A stretch of DNA of 6,310 nucleotides from an uncultured Bacteroidia bacterium (GTDB lineage Bacteria; Bacteroidota; Bacteroidia; Bacteroidales; UBA932). Where the stretch lies: contig CACXFP010000128.1 of the NCBI GenBank assembly GCA_902766985.1, positions 1-6,310 of the forward strand, written 5' to 3'. The position numbers were made by a program, and so were the translations under genes. Shown here one piece after another: positions 1 to 6,283 of this stretch (positions are counted from its first letter, which is position 1; every line of letters starts with the position of its first letter). The notes below the pieces were generated by a model. The model had not been told where the DNA came from and did no database searches. It worked only from the letters and a program-made list of their open reading frames with translations.

Positions 1-21
1 TTCCTTGAAGAGCTGGAAAAG

Positions 22-846
22 CTATAGGATGATATCCTTTACGGCCCCGGTTTCCCAGTCGGAGGCAATGACAGTGACGTCGCCGCTTGCGAAATCGATA
101 CGTACGGTTATGTCATCCAGGTTCTTCTTGTCCCAACTGTAGCCGGACCTTGAAATCATTTCCCCCAACGGAAGGGAATGGGTCCTGCCGTTTGTCCTGT
201 CCTCCAGCGTAAGTGTAAGTCCCCGGTCCTTCTGCCTCGGTATCCTGGCTGACCTGACTTGTCCTGCCGTCATTGAAGGAATGCACCAGAAACGTCCTTC
301 CACAGGTGCCAGGCTTCGGAGGTCAATCCCTGCGGTGTTTCCGGAGATCTTGATGTCATAAGGATAGATTCCGTCCACAAGTCCTTCAAGTTCCAGGGTC
401 AGGAGGCAGTACTCCTTCCTGAAATCCAGCAGGACAGATGTCCTTTCAGCTTTGCACATGACCGATTCCGAACCTATGAAGAGCGGATCTGATTCTTCTC
501 CTTCCGGTATCAGGAGCCTGTCGCCTTCCAGCCGTTCTTTTCGGACTCCTCCGAAATAGCAGACCTGGTTTTCCCCTTTGGACACCCTGACAGTGTGCTC
601 ATCAGGCTCGGATATCGTGTCCACGTCCTCGTCCGACAGCAGGTAATCCCCCCTGTATATCCTTGCCCTGAAGACATTCTGCGCCGCTTCCGGGATATCC
701 TTGTAGATGAGGGTCAGAAGGCAAGGGCAGGGCCCCCGGTCCTCCTTGATGTCGCACGAAGGGGCGGCAGCGGCAAGGAGAACCGCCAGGGCGCACGATG
801 CCTTTACCCTGAGTCTAAAACCATGTGGGAGTTCTGCCCTTGTCAT
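22..846 (-). CDS. FimB/Mfa2 family fimbrial anchor lipoprotein
   Basis: The 274-residue protein resembles the FimB/Mfa2 family, outer-membrane lipoproteins that anchor a fimbrial fibre and limit its length in Bacteroidales. The N-terminus has basic residues (R11, R13, K15), a hydrophobic stretch at about 16-28 and a lipobox APSC with the lipidated Cys at 31. The mature start, CDIKEDRGPCPC, with Cys 31, 40 and 42, is the Cys/acidic head typical of this family. The rest looks like beta-sandwich sequence. It ends with a strand and a Trp (W264 in ASDWETG), as family members often do. I chose the ATG at 846 because the frame extends further only through a TTG at 894, which would overlap the fimbrillin gene and bury the signal peptide. 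It starts 11 bases after the fimbrillin stop, so it is probably co-transcribed and translationally linked. The stop is TAG. Only 21 bases lie beyond it, so the operon end is not visible. The family call is from recognised motifs, not a search. Confidence 0.85.
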   Translation of the reverse strand: MTRAELPHGFRLRVKASCALAVLLAAAAPSCDIKEDRGPCPCLLTLIYKDIPEAAQNVFRARIYRGDYLLSDEDVDTISEPDEHTVRVSKGENQVCYFGGVRKERLEGDRLLIPEGEESDPLFIGSESVMCKAERTSVLLDFRKEYCLLTLELEGLVDGIYPYDIKISGNTAGIDLRSLAPVEGRFWCIPSMTAGQVRSARIPRQKDRGLTLTLEDRTNGRTHSLPLGEMISRSGYSWDKKNLDDITVRIDFASGDVTVIASDWETGAVKDIIL

Positions 847-857
847 TGTCTTGGAAT

Positions 858-1937
858 CTAAATTACAGGGTTTACCGCTGGCATTTCGACCCAATCCGCT
901 ACGGACACGGTGAAGCTGACGTTTGCGGCGGTGACCGGGACGTCGTCAGACGTGCTTCCGAGGTGGTTGATGGTTATGGTCTCGAAGGTGTACACCTTGT
1001 TGGCTTCGATGGGGGCCGTAATGTTTCCGGACGCATCCTTCGGATTGATTGTGATCGGGTAATAGTAGGTGACGGCAGGCTTGCCTGTGGATTTGAACGA
1101 GGTCTTGATTCCAAGTCTGGTGGGCCGAGGCGACCAGGCGCCTCCCTGCGCATCGTCGTTGGTGAACTTGTTCGGGAGAACGTAAAACCACGAGGTGCCG
1201 GTGTAAGGGTACTTCTTCAGGTTCAGGTTGTCAGCAATCTCTGTGTGGAGGGCGTCGAATGTGCCGTCGTCGTATTTCATCTTATTGTACCAAGAGATTG
1301 AATCCCAGTTGGTAAGGTCCTCTTCTGCAGTCCTCTTGACATAATTCACCTCTCCGGGTGCGTTCAACATATACAGGTCCTTGAGGGTAAGCACACCATC
1401 GGCGGCGAAATCGGGACCTGCGAGGACCTTCTTCACTATCACCTTGGCCACCATCCTCTTGACCTGTATGCTGATGCTGGAACTTGCGGAAACATCCGTT
1501 GCGAGGTAGCCGTACATCGGAATGCCGCTCTCTGCCGTTATGGATTTGAGGTTGAGTTTCTGCTTGATCAGTTTGTCTTCGGAGTTGACGTTTGACAGGG
1601 AAGGGGAGTTGACTATCACGTGTATGTGCTTGTCCTCACCGACCGTGCATTCCATGGAGTATTTCCCGTCTGCGTCGGCAGCGGAGAAAGACTTGTATGC
1701 GTCCCAGGTTCCGTTGGAGTTGAAGATGAAAATCTGGACCGTTCCTTTTATGACGCCGTCGGTTTCGAAATCTGCCGAGGCCTTTGTCATGACCGATTCC
1801 GGCGTGTCAATAGAGAACGATACGGTGGCTTTGGGGCCGGCGCTTCCCTCCGCTTCGGATGGGTCTGTATCGTTCTTGTTGCATCCGGCGATAGCCGTCA
1901 GCCCTGCAAGGGCGAAGAATAGGAGTTTGCTTTTCAT
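858..1937 (-). CDS. Mfa1/FimA-type fimbrillin (major fimbrial subunit)
   Basis: The 359-residue protein is a probable structural subunit of a Bacteroidales type V (donor-strand, protease-primed) fimbria. It has a lipoprotein signal peptide, MKSKLLFFALAGLTAIAGC, with lipobox IAGC and Cys 19. The start of the mature domain contains MTKAS (Lys 52), a plausible site for the trypsin-like cleavage that primes such subunits; the cleavage is inferred. Typical fimbrillin signatures follow: IFIFNSNG near 72-79, a VNSP motif, GIPMYGYL, the strand VKRMVAKVIVKKV in the middle, FYVLPN, and the C-terminal segment YTFETITINHLGS followed by a strand ending at SVADW (W349). The ATG at 1937 follows a 44-base gap that is A-rich next to the start (AACAAAACAGAATT) and has no Shine-Dalgarno, as expected in Bacteroidota. 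It lies between the OmpA-like lipoprotein gene and the anchor gene. It could be a minor or tip subunit rather than the major one, because Mfa1-like folds are shared. The stop is TAG. Confidence 0.85.
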   Translation of the reverse strand: MKSKLLFFALAGLTAIAGCNKNDTDPSEAEGSAGPKATVSFSIDTPESVMTKASADFETDGVIKGTVQIFIFNSNGTWDAYKSFSAADADGKYSMECTVGEDKHIHVIVNSPSLSNVNSEDKLIKQKLNLKSITAESGIPMYGYLATDVSASSSISIQVKRMVAKVIVKKVLAGPDFAADGVLTLKDLYMLNAPGEVNYVKRTAEEDLTNWDSISWYNKMKYDDGTFDALHTEIADNLNLKKYPYTGTSWFYVLPNKFTNDDAQGGAWSPRPTRLGIKTSFKSTGKPAVTYYYPITINPKDASGNITAPIEANKVYTFETITINHLGSTSDDVPVTAANVSFTVSVADWVEMPAVNPVI

Positions 1938-1981
1938 AATTCTGTTTTGTTAAGAAATTGATAATATGGTTGTTGTGAGTA

Positions 1982-3916
1982 TTATTCCTTGTTGAGCCCG
2001 TAGTCTTTGATCAGACGTGATATTTCCGGATCCAGATTCCCCCTGTGGATGAAGGACGGGTCCATGCGGACAGCCCTGAGGTATCTTTCCACCGCACTCC
2101 TGTCGTCTCCTTTGCGGGCGAATATGAGTGCCATCATATAGTCCGTCTTCGCAGTCTCTTCAAGGCTGTCCAGTATTTCCATTGCGCTGGAATTGTAGTC
2201 CATCGCGCAGAACGCCACTGCGGAGTTGTAGTCGTGGTACGGCCTCAGCAGGGTGACGGCCTTCTCATAGTCGTGGTCCAGCAGGGCCTGCACCCCTTCG
2301 GAATAGACGGAATCTATGACCGTGGTGTGGACGGTGTCTTTTATCATCCCCTTCCTGTGAAGGTGGAAATCGAATTTGACGGTCCTCAGCTTGGGATAGA
2401 GAACCTCCCTCATCCTCTTGTATCCTTCGAGCCCGTGGAGGAAGACCTCCCTTTCGTCTGGCGCCATGTCCGAGGAGAGGGCATAGGCCTCCTTGTCCCG
2501 CGGGGTCAGCATGCTGTCCTGCCTGACGAGTGCGTCCAGCATGCCCCAGTTTTCAGGATCGTTCCTGGAAATGAAGCGTATCTCCCTGGCGAGACCGGAG
2601 CCTGCGTCGAAAGTCCCGTCAAGGTTGAACTCCCGTGCCGCCCGGAGAAGGGAATCCCTCCTTTTACGTATGAAGCCGGTGAAATAACCGGAAACGGATT
2701 CGGCCCTTTTTTGCGAGAGTCTCTCGTTGAAGGGGTATGTCCCTTCCGGTGAGCAGGAAGCCGTGACGATGATCGAATCAAGGTCGAACCTGGGATCTTC
2801 GAGCAGAGAGGTGAGATTGCCGGAAATCCGCCTGATTTCGGACCTGTTGTCCCCGAAATCCTCATCCACCGCATGTCCTCCCGTGGGGAAGTCTATATAG
2901 CATGCGGTATAGGCTTTCGCATCCCTCTCGATAACTTTCGTGAGGTACCTCTCCGACCTGTCTGCAAGGGAACTTAGAGAACTGATGTAGAAGGTAAGGG
3001 GATCGCTGCGGGGAATCGTGTAGATTCTTTTGTCCCCTTCGTAGATCTCCCCTTTGAGGGAGATACCTACCTTCCTCAGGGACGGTTCCGTATTGACGGT
3101 CTGGACATACTCATAGGTGAAGGCCCCTCCGTTGCCGGCTATCACGGTGTCGAGTTTGAGTCCCCCGGATACGAATGGAACCTTGACATGTTTGCGGAAC
3201 ATCCGTTCCTTATCGGCGATGCGCCTGTCGTTGCGGTGTACCAGATACCGTAAGGTATAATGGTCGATGGCCTCCCTCTCCGTCACCCCGAAAGCTGAGG
3301 AGAATACGCTGTCGGCTACTGTTGTGGAGTCGTTCCTGTATGCGTACAGGGCAGGTATGTTCCTGCTGATGAAGACCTCCAGCTGGTGTATGTCACGAAA
3401 GTATGCGGAGTCGGTGACAATGCTGCGGAGGAATTTCCGATAGTGCTCGTATCCCCGGAGCTGGGACCTGCGGAAGGCGGCGCCGGTGATTATCACAGGG
3501 TCCAGTGCGACGCTGTCCCCGAGCATGTACATGTCAGGTGTCAGCCTTATCTGCCATTTCCCGTCCTGCATGCTTTCCGGCACTGTCACCTGGAAACGCA
3601 GGTCAACCTTTCCCCGCCTTTCGGCCACATTGCGGAACCTTGCCGTAATCACCGCGGCATCGATGACATCCGTGGCCACCATTTCGCCGTCCTGGTCCCT
3701 GACCGCCTTCATGATCAACACTTCCCGGCCGTCCGGATCTTCCACCTTCAGTGTGTCCCTTTTCAGGCCTGTGGTATCCAGTTCCGGAAGCAGGTCTTCC
3801 CGGGGAAGGAAGATCGCGGCGGAAGCGGATGATTTGCGCAGGGCCTCAGCCTTCCGGGAACTCCCGCAGCCAGTCACGGCCAGTGCCAGTGCCGTTATGA
3901 TGAGGAATCTTTTCAC
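1982..3916 (-). CDS. Large fimbrial-locus lipoprotein with OmpA-like domain and TPR-like C-terminus
   Basis: This is a 644-residue predicted lipoprotein. Numbering from the GTG at 3916, it begins MKRFLIITALALAVTGC with lipobox VTGC and Cys 17. Residues about 50-310 look like beta-rich periplasmic sequence; VDLRFQVTVPESMQDGKWQ at about 104-122 resembles the strand-rich N-terminal region of DUF3868-type fimbrial-locus proteins, but this match is uncertain. Residues about 357-412 are OmpA-like, with TASCSPEGTYPFNERLSQ leading into the KRAESVSGYF helix, the N-x2-LS-x2-RA-x2-V pattern of peptidoglycan-associated domains. A DPENWGMLDALV motif follows at about 453-464, as in related fimbrial-locus proteins. 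Residues about 538-620 form TPR-like helices (DYEKAVTLLR; DDRSAVERYLRAVRMDPSF). The ending is RGNLDPEISRLIKDYGLNKE. A TTG at 3922 in the same frame would add two residues, but GTG gives the textbook signal peptide; an in-frame stop (that of ssb) lies just upstream. It is probably an outer-membrane accessory factor for fimbriae; the exact role is unknown. Confidence 0.72.
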   Translation of the reverse strand: MKRFLIITALALAVTGCGSSRKAEALRKSSASAAIFLPREDLLPELDTTGLKRDTLKVEDPDGREVLIMKAVRDQDGEMVATDVIDAAVITARFRNVAERRGKVDLRFQVTVPESMQDGKWQIRLTPDMYMLGDSVALDPVIITGAAFRRSQLRGYEHYRKFLRSIVTDSAYFRDIHQLEVFISRNIPALYAYRNDSTTVADSVFSSAFGVTEREAIDHYTLRYLVHRNDRRIADKERMFRKHVKVPFVSGGLKLDTVIAGNGGAFTYEYVQTVNTEPSLRKVGISLKGEIYEGDKRIYTIPRSDPLTFYISSLSSLADRSERYLTKVIERDAKAYTACYIDFPTGGHAVDEDFGDNRSEIRRISGNLTSLLEDPRFDLDSIIVTASCSPEGTYPFNERLSQKRAESVSGYFTGFIRKRRDSLLRAAREFNLDGTFDAGSGLAREIRFISRNDPENWGMLDALVRQDSMLTPRDKEAYALSSDMAPDEREVFLHGLEGYKRMREVLYPKLRTVKFDFHLHRKGMIKDTVHTTVIDSVYSEGVQALLDHDYEKAVTLLRPYHDYNSAVAFCAMDYNSSAMEILDSLEETAKTDYMMALIFARKGDDRSAVERYLRAVRMDPSFIHRGNLDPEISRLIKDYGLNKE

Positions 3917-3931
3917 GTCCAAAGGGGAATG

Positions 3932-4279
3932 TCATCGGTTTGACTGCATCTGGGGTGTTTCGTCGAGGATGGTGACCTTGTCGGCCAGAACCTCGTAGGA
4001 AGTCTTTTCCGTCCCGTCGGGAGCCTGGTATCTTTGGATACGGTACCTTCCGGTGACGTAGACGCCGGACCCCTTCCCGATAATGGTAACGTCGGGAATG
4101 TTCTTCCCCTCCCACGCCTGGATATTGTGCCAGGTCGTCTCTATGACAGGTTCTCCACCTTTCCCTTTATAAATGTAATCTGTCGCCAGCGAAAACCTTG
4201 CGACCCTTTTGTCTCCTACCGTACGTACGTTTGAACTGCCGACGATACCTCGCAGTTCGATTCGATTCAATTGTTCCAT
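3932..4279 (-). CDS. ssb: Short single-stranded DNA-binding protein (OB-fold only)
   Basis: The 115-residue protein is an SSB-family OB-fold. It begins MEQLNRIELRGIVGS, followed by a strand ARFSLATDYIYK. The core motif ETTWHNIQAWEGKN has Trp 50 and Trp 56, the first matching the conserved W-H of bacterial SSBs. Next comes GSGVYVTGRYRIQRYQAPDG and then TSYEVLADKVTIL, the final OB strand. It ends in ETPQMQSNR, so it has neither the long linker nor the acidic DDDIPF-like tip that recruits repair and replication proteins in typical SSBs. Short SSBs of this kind occur widely in Bacteroidales as additional copies. I chose the ATG at 4279 because upstream residues in the same frame do not resemble any SSB. 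The stop TGA is 15 bases from the GTG of the next gene and in the same reading frame, so the two genes are probably co-transcribed. The cellular role is DNA metabolism in the cytoplasm; the link to fimbriae is positional only. Confidence 0.92.
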   Translation of the reverse strand: MEQLNRIELRGIVGSSNVRTVGDKRVARFSLATDYIYKGKGGEPVIETTWHNIQAWEGKNIPDVTIIGKGSGVYVTGRYRIQRYQAPDGTEKTSYEVLADKVTILDETPQMQSNR

Positions 4280-4348
4280 CGTGATAGTTTTTACAGTTTG
4301 AAATTCAGGTGCGGATCCCTCCGGACAGAAGTGGCCGGGACCCGAATG

Positions 4349-4356
4349 CAAAGTAA
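4349..4356 (-). promoter_or_regulatory. Candidate -7 promoter element for ssb and the fimbrial genes
   Basis: On the minus strand this reads TTACTTTG, one mismatch from the Bacteroidota consensus TAnnTTTG. It lies 69 bases upstream of the ssb ATG. I see no TTTG at the expected -33 position, so the match is weak. No better element was found between here and the ssb start or within the ssb gene. Confidence 0.22.
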
Positions 4357-4419
4357 GCGTGTTTCGGGGCAGCCCGCTACGGCAGCAGGAGAATGAACTG
4401 GTCTTTTTTAGCCTTTTTT

Positions 4420-4460
4420 CCGGAATCAGGACTTTTCTTTCGATATTCCGGACCCCCGGA
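4420..4460. repeat. Overlapping inverted repeats with two alternative pairings
   Basis: CCGGAAT (4420-4426) pairs perfectly with ATTCCGG (4445-4451) around an 18-base loop. The end of the second arm, TCCGG (4447-4451), can instead pair with CCGGA (4456-4460) around a 4-base loop, so the two hairpins are mutually exclusive. The feature could be an operator or a leader RNA structure, or chance. It is far from either start codon and is not followed by a run of T that would make it a terminator. Confidence 0.35.
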
Positions 4461-4475
4461 AAGGATCGGAAGATG

Positions 4476-4498
4476 AATCTTTTCATGGGAAAAAGATT
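4476..4498. repeat. 8-bp perfect inverted repeat AATCTTTT / AAAAGATT
   Basis: AATCTTTT (4476-4483) and AAAAGATT (4491-4498) are separated by 7 bases. The spacing of about 15 bases between half-site centres would suit a dimeric regulator. The arms are AT-only except for one G-C pair, so chance is a real alternative. Confidence 0.35.
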
Positions 4499-4522
4499 GC
4501 CAGATAATAGGAAAGACGAATT

Positions 4523-4555
4523 TTTGAAAATACCCCCGGATCTTTTTTATACTTC
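4523..4555 (+). promoter_or_regulatory. Weak candidate promoter for the zinc-ribbon gene
   Basis: TTTG at 4523-4526 could be a Bacteroidota -33 element. Twenty-one bases later TATACTTC (4548-4555) is a partial match to TAnnTTTG. An alternative -7 candidate, TTCTTTTG (4553-4560), fits the consensus better by itself but lies 26 bases from the TTTG. Transcription would start close to 4560-4566, giving a leader of about 40 bases before the ATG at 4603. Confidence 0.25.
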
Positions 4556-4573
4556 TTTTGAAAAGGGATTAAA

Positions 4574-4600
4574 ATGGCGAAATTGGCCAGGAAAAACTGA
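4574..4600 (+). CDS. Possible 8-codon leader ORF (MAKLARKN)
   Basis: An ATG at 4574 opens a frame of eight codons that ends in TGA at 4598-4600, two bases before the ATG of the zinc-ribbon gene and in a different frame. The start follows an A-rich stretch (GGGATTAAA), which is favourable in Bacteroidota. The peptide is basic. It could couple translation to the downstream gene or be a chance frame; nothing but position supports it. Confidence 0.2.
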   Translation: MAKLARKN

Positions 4601-4602
4601 CT

Positions 4603-4998
4603 ATGGAAACGAATGGTATCAAAACCGGTTACTGCCCGGGGGAGCATCGCTGCATGGAATGCGGGGAACCCTTGGGAGAGTATGGGAGGAGCGACAGGAA
4701 ATTCTGCAGCCCCCATTGCAAGGATGGCTACAACAACAGGAAGAGGCATTACCTCAGGGGGGTGAGGATGAGGGTGGAGACGGCTTTGTCCAGGAATCAT
4801 TCAATTCTGGAAAGGCTGCTGGAAGAGGGACGGACCTCAGCCCAGCTGGCAGACCTGGTCCAGATGGGGTTCAAAACCGACTACGTCTCTTCGTTCCGTA
4901 AGGCCGGAGGAAGAGACGTAGTGTGGTGCTATGATATCAAATATGTGCTTACCCCTACGAAGGTTATGCGGATTGAGCGTCTGTCTTCGGTTCTTTGA
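4603..4998 (+). CDS. Zinc-ribbon protein of unknown function
   Basis: This is a 131-residue cytoplasmic protein with no signal peptide or membrane segment. The N-terminal third is a treble-clef or zinc-ribbon-like module: C17-x2-C20, then C35-x3-C39 in the motif RKFCSPHCKDGYNNRKR, with an additional Cys at 11. The pattern FCS-x2-C followed by Tyr/Asn and basic residues is known from small DUF2116-like zinc-binding proteins. A helical region follows (about 50-80, ILERLLEEGRTSAQLADL), then a C-terminal part with GFKTDYVSSFRK and WCYDIKYVL. I recall similar architecture from uncharacterised Bacteroidales proteins but cannot name the family. The ATG at 4603 is the only usable start before an in-frame TAA at 4570. 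An AGGA lies 11 bases or so upstream and is a weak ribosome binding site at best. The last 35 bases overlap the end of the convergent permease gene. A nucleic-acid-binding role is possible but inferred only from the fold and the basic stretch. Confidence 0.8.
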   Translation: METNGIKTGYCPGEHRCMECGEPLGEYGRSDRKFCSPHCKDGYNNRKRHYLRGVRMRVETALSRNHSILERLLEEGRTSAQLADLVQMGFKTDYVSSFRKAGGRDVVWCYDIKYVLTPTKVMRIERLSSVL

Positions 4999-6256
4999 AA
5001 AGGAAAGCGAAAGCGATTGCCACCACGAGGGCGTAGCCGGCGAAAATGAACCAGGCTTTAGGCCAGCTGGGCGCGGCTGAGTTGTAGACTACGGCGTTCA
5101 CCACTTTTCCTGCGGCCCAGGTCCCGATAGAGGCGCCGAGTCCGTTGGTCATCAGCATGAAGAGCCCCTGTGCACTGGACTGGATGTCATTTGACGTGTT
5201 CTTGTTGACATACAGGGCTCCGGAGATGTTGAAGAAATCGAAGGCCATGCCATACACGATGCAGCTGAGGACGAACATCCATACTCCGCTGCCCGGATTG
5301 CCGGCTCCGAAGAGGCCGAAACGGAGTACCCAGGCGAACATTGAGATGAGCATCACTCCCTTGATGCCGAATTTCTTCATGAAGAATGGAATGAGCAGGA
5401 TGCACAGGGTCTCTGACATCTGGCTGATGGAGATGAGCGCGTTGGCGTTCCTTGCCCCCCAGGTGTCCGCAAAGGCGGGTATGTCCTTGAAGGATGTTAT
5501 GAATGTATTGGCGTAGCCGTTTGTTATCTGGAGGGCGGCGCCAAGGAGCATCGCAAAGATGAAGAATATGGCGAAGTGCCTCTTGCCGAAGAGTTTGAAT
5601 GCCCTGAGGCCGAGAGAATCGGCAAGTGATGAAGTCTGGCCTTTGGGCTTGCAGGGACAGTTGGGGAGGGAGAGGGAGTATATGGAAAGGATGAGCCCGA
5701 GGATGCCTGAGACGTAGAACTGCCAGTAGCTGTGCTGGAACTGGAGGGCGGGGTTGGAGGGATCCCGCATGAAGTTGACAAACAGCATCGAACAGATGAA
5801 TCCTACAGTGCCGAATACCCTGATGGGAGGGAAGTCCTTCACTGGATCCTTGCCGAGGTTCTCAAGGGCGAAGAATGCTACCGAGTTCGAGATTGCTATG
5901 GTGGGCATGTAGAAGGCCACGCTGGTGGTGTAGATTGCGTAGAATGTCCAGAAGTTGAACTGCGGAGTGCCTATGAACTTGAAGGCATAGAATCCGAAGA
6001 GGAGCATGAAGGCCCCGGCGACTGCGTGGCAGATCGATAGGACTTTCTGCGCGGGAATCCATTTATCCGCAATTATGCCGACAAGGGCAGGCATGAAGAT
6101 AGACACGAAACCCTGGGTGGCGAAGAAAAGCCAGATCTTCGGACCGAGGCCGGAAGCCCCGAGATAGCCTCCCATGGAGGTAAGGTATGCCCCCCAGACT
6201 GCGAACTGCAGGAAATTCATAATTATCAGCCTGAGGCTGATTGCGTTATTCTTCAT
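4964..6256 (-). CDS. nupG: Nucleoside permease, NupG type (MFS nucleoside:H+ symporter)
   Basis: The 430-residue inner-membrane protein closely resembles E. coli NupG (418 residues), a proton-driven importer of purine and pyrimidine nucleosides. Shared motifs in order are NFLQFAVWGAYLTSMGGY (first membrane helix), FMPALVGIIADKW (loop 2-3), AFYMPTIAISNS, DFPPIRVFGTVGFI (141-154), HFAIFFIFAMLLGAALQITN, SISQMSETLCILLIPFF, VYGMAFDFFNISG (334-346), and SAQGLFMLMTNGLG. Hydrophobic segments are spread as expected for 12 helices, with a polar central loop around PNCPCKPKGQTSS. The C-terminus is short and charged (KEPKTDAQSA). I chose the ATG at 6256. A longer frame begins with TTG at 6286, but that codon falls inside the promoter -7 element. 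No neighbouring nucleoside-catabolism gene is visible, although upstream sequence is cut off. The substrate is inferred from the family. Confidence 0.93.
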   Translation of the reverse strand: MKNNAISLRLIIMNFLQFAVWGAYLTSMGGYLGASGLGPKIWLFFATQGFVSIFMPALVGIIADKWIPAQKVLSICHAVAGAFMLLFGFYAFKFIGTPQFNFWTFYAIYTTSVAFYMPTIAISNSVAFFALENLGKDPVKDFPPIRVFGTVGFICSMLFVNFMRDPSNPALQFQHSYWQFYVSGILGLILSIYSLSLPNCPCKPKGQTSSLADSLGLRAFKLFGKRHFAIFFIFAMLLGAALQITNGYANTFITSFKDIPAFADTWGARNANALISISQMSETLCILLIPFFMKKFGIKGVMLISMFAWVLRFGLFGAGNPGSGVWMFVLSCIVYGMAFDFFNISGALYVNKNTSNDIQSSAQGLFMLMTNGLGASIGTWAAGKVVNAVVYNSAAPSWPKAWFIFAGYALVVAIAFAFLFKEPKTDAQSA

Positions 6257-6283
6257 ATGTGGGTATTTTGTTTCTACTATTCG

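Larger units (their letters stand above)
4280..4602. other. Divergent intergenic region between ssb and the zinc-ribbon gene
   Basis: These 323 bases separate two divergent genes and must hold the promoters of both. The stretch next to ssb is GC-rich. The centre and right side are rich in T and A runs, with TTTTTT tracts near 4404-4419 and 4543-4548. It contains two inverted repeats, a 9-base direct repeat ACCCCCGGA (4452-4460 and 4532-4540), weak promoter candidates on both strands and one 8-codon open frame. Frames that cross it carry no recognisable protein sequence. No tRNA, riboswitch or terminator was recognised. Confidence 0.7.

Noticed and set aside
847..894. Longer start for the Mfa2-like protein at 894
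   Set aside because: The codon is TTG, the extension overlaps the fimbrillin gene, and it would place 16 extra residues before an already complete lipoprotein signal peptide.
2045..2752. 235-residue plus-strand open frame inside the OmpA-like lipoprotein gene
   Set aside because: Composition is that of an antisense frame of the real gene (many His, Val, Gly, Pro), without motifs or a promoter.
4220..4229. Ten-base palindrome CGTACGTACG
   Set aside because: It lies in the ssb coding sequence, encodes part of the expected N-V-R-T-V strand, and is a simple CGTA repeat, so no regulatory role is needed to explain it.
4311..4325. Short hairpin CGGA/TCCG as an RNA element in the ssb leader
   Set aside because: Only 4 base pairs with a 4-base loop in GC-rich sequence; expected by chance.
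4280..4486. N-terminal extension of SSB to an ATG at 4486
   Set aside because: The extra 69 residues are rich in Arg, Ser and Pro, do not resemble SSB, and cover the promoter region; the OB-fold begins at the ATG at 4279.
4420..4498. Invertible (phase-variable) promoter flanked by inverted repeats
   Set aside because: The arms are only 7-8 bases, are not partners of each other across a promoter, and no recombinase gene is in the window.
4483..4800. 105-residue minus-strand open frame opposite the zinc-ribbon gene
   Set aside because: No recognisable motif, and it lies antisense to a gene with a clear Cys motif; best explained as a shadow frame.
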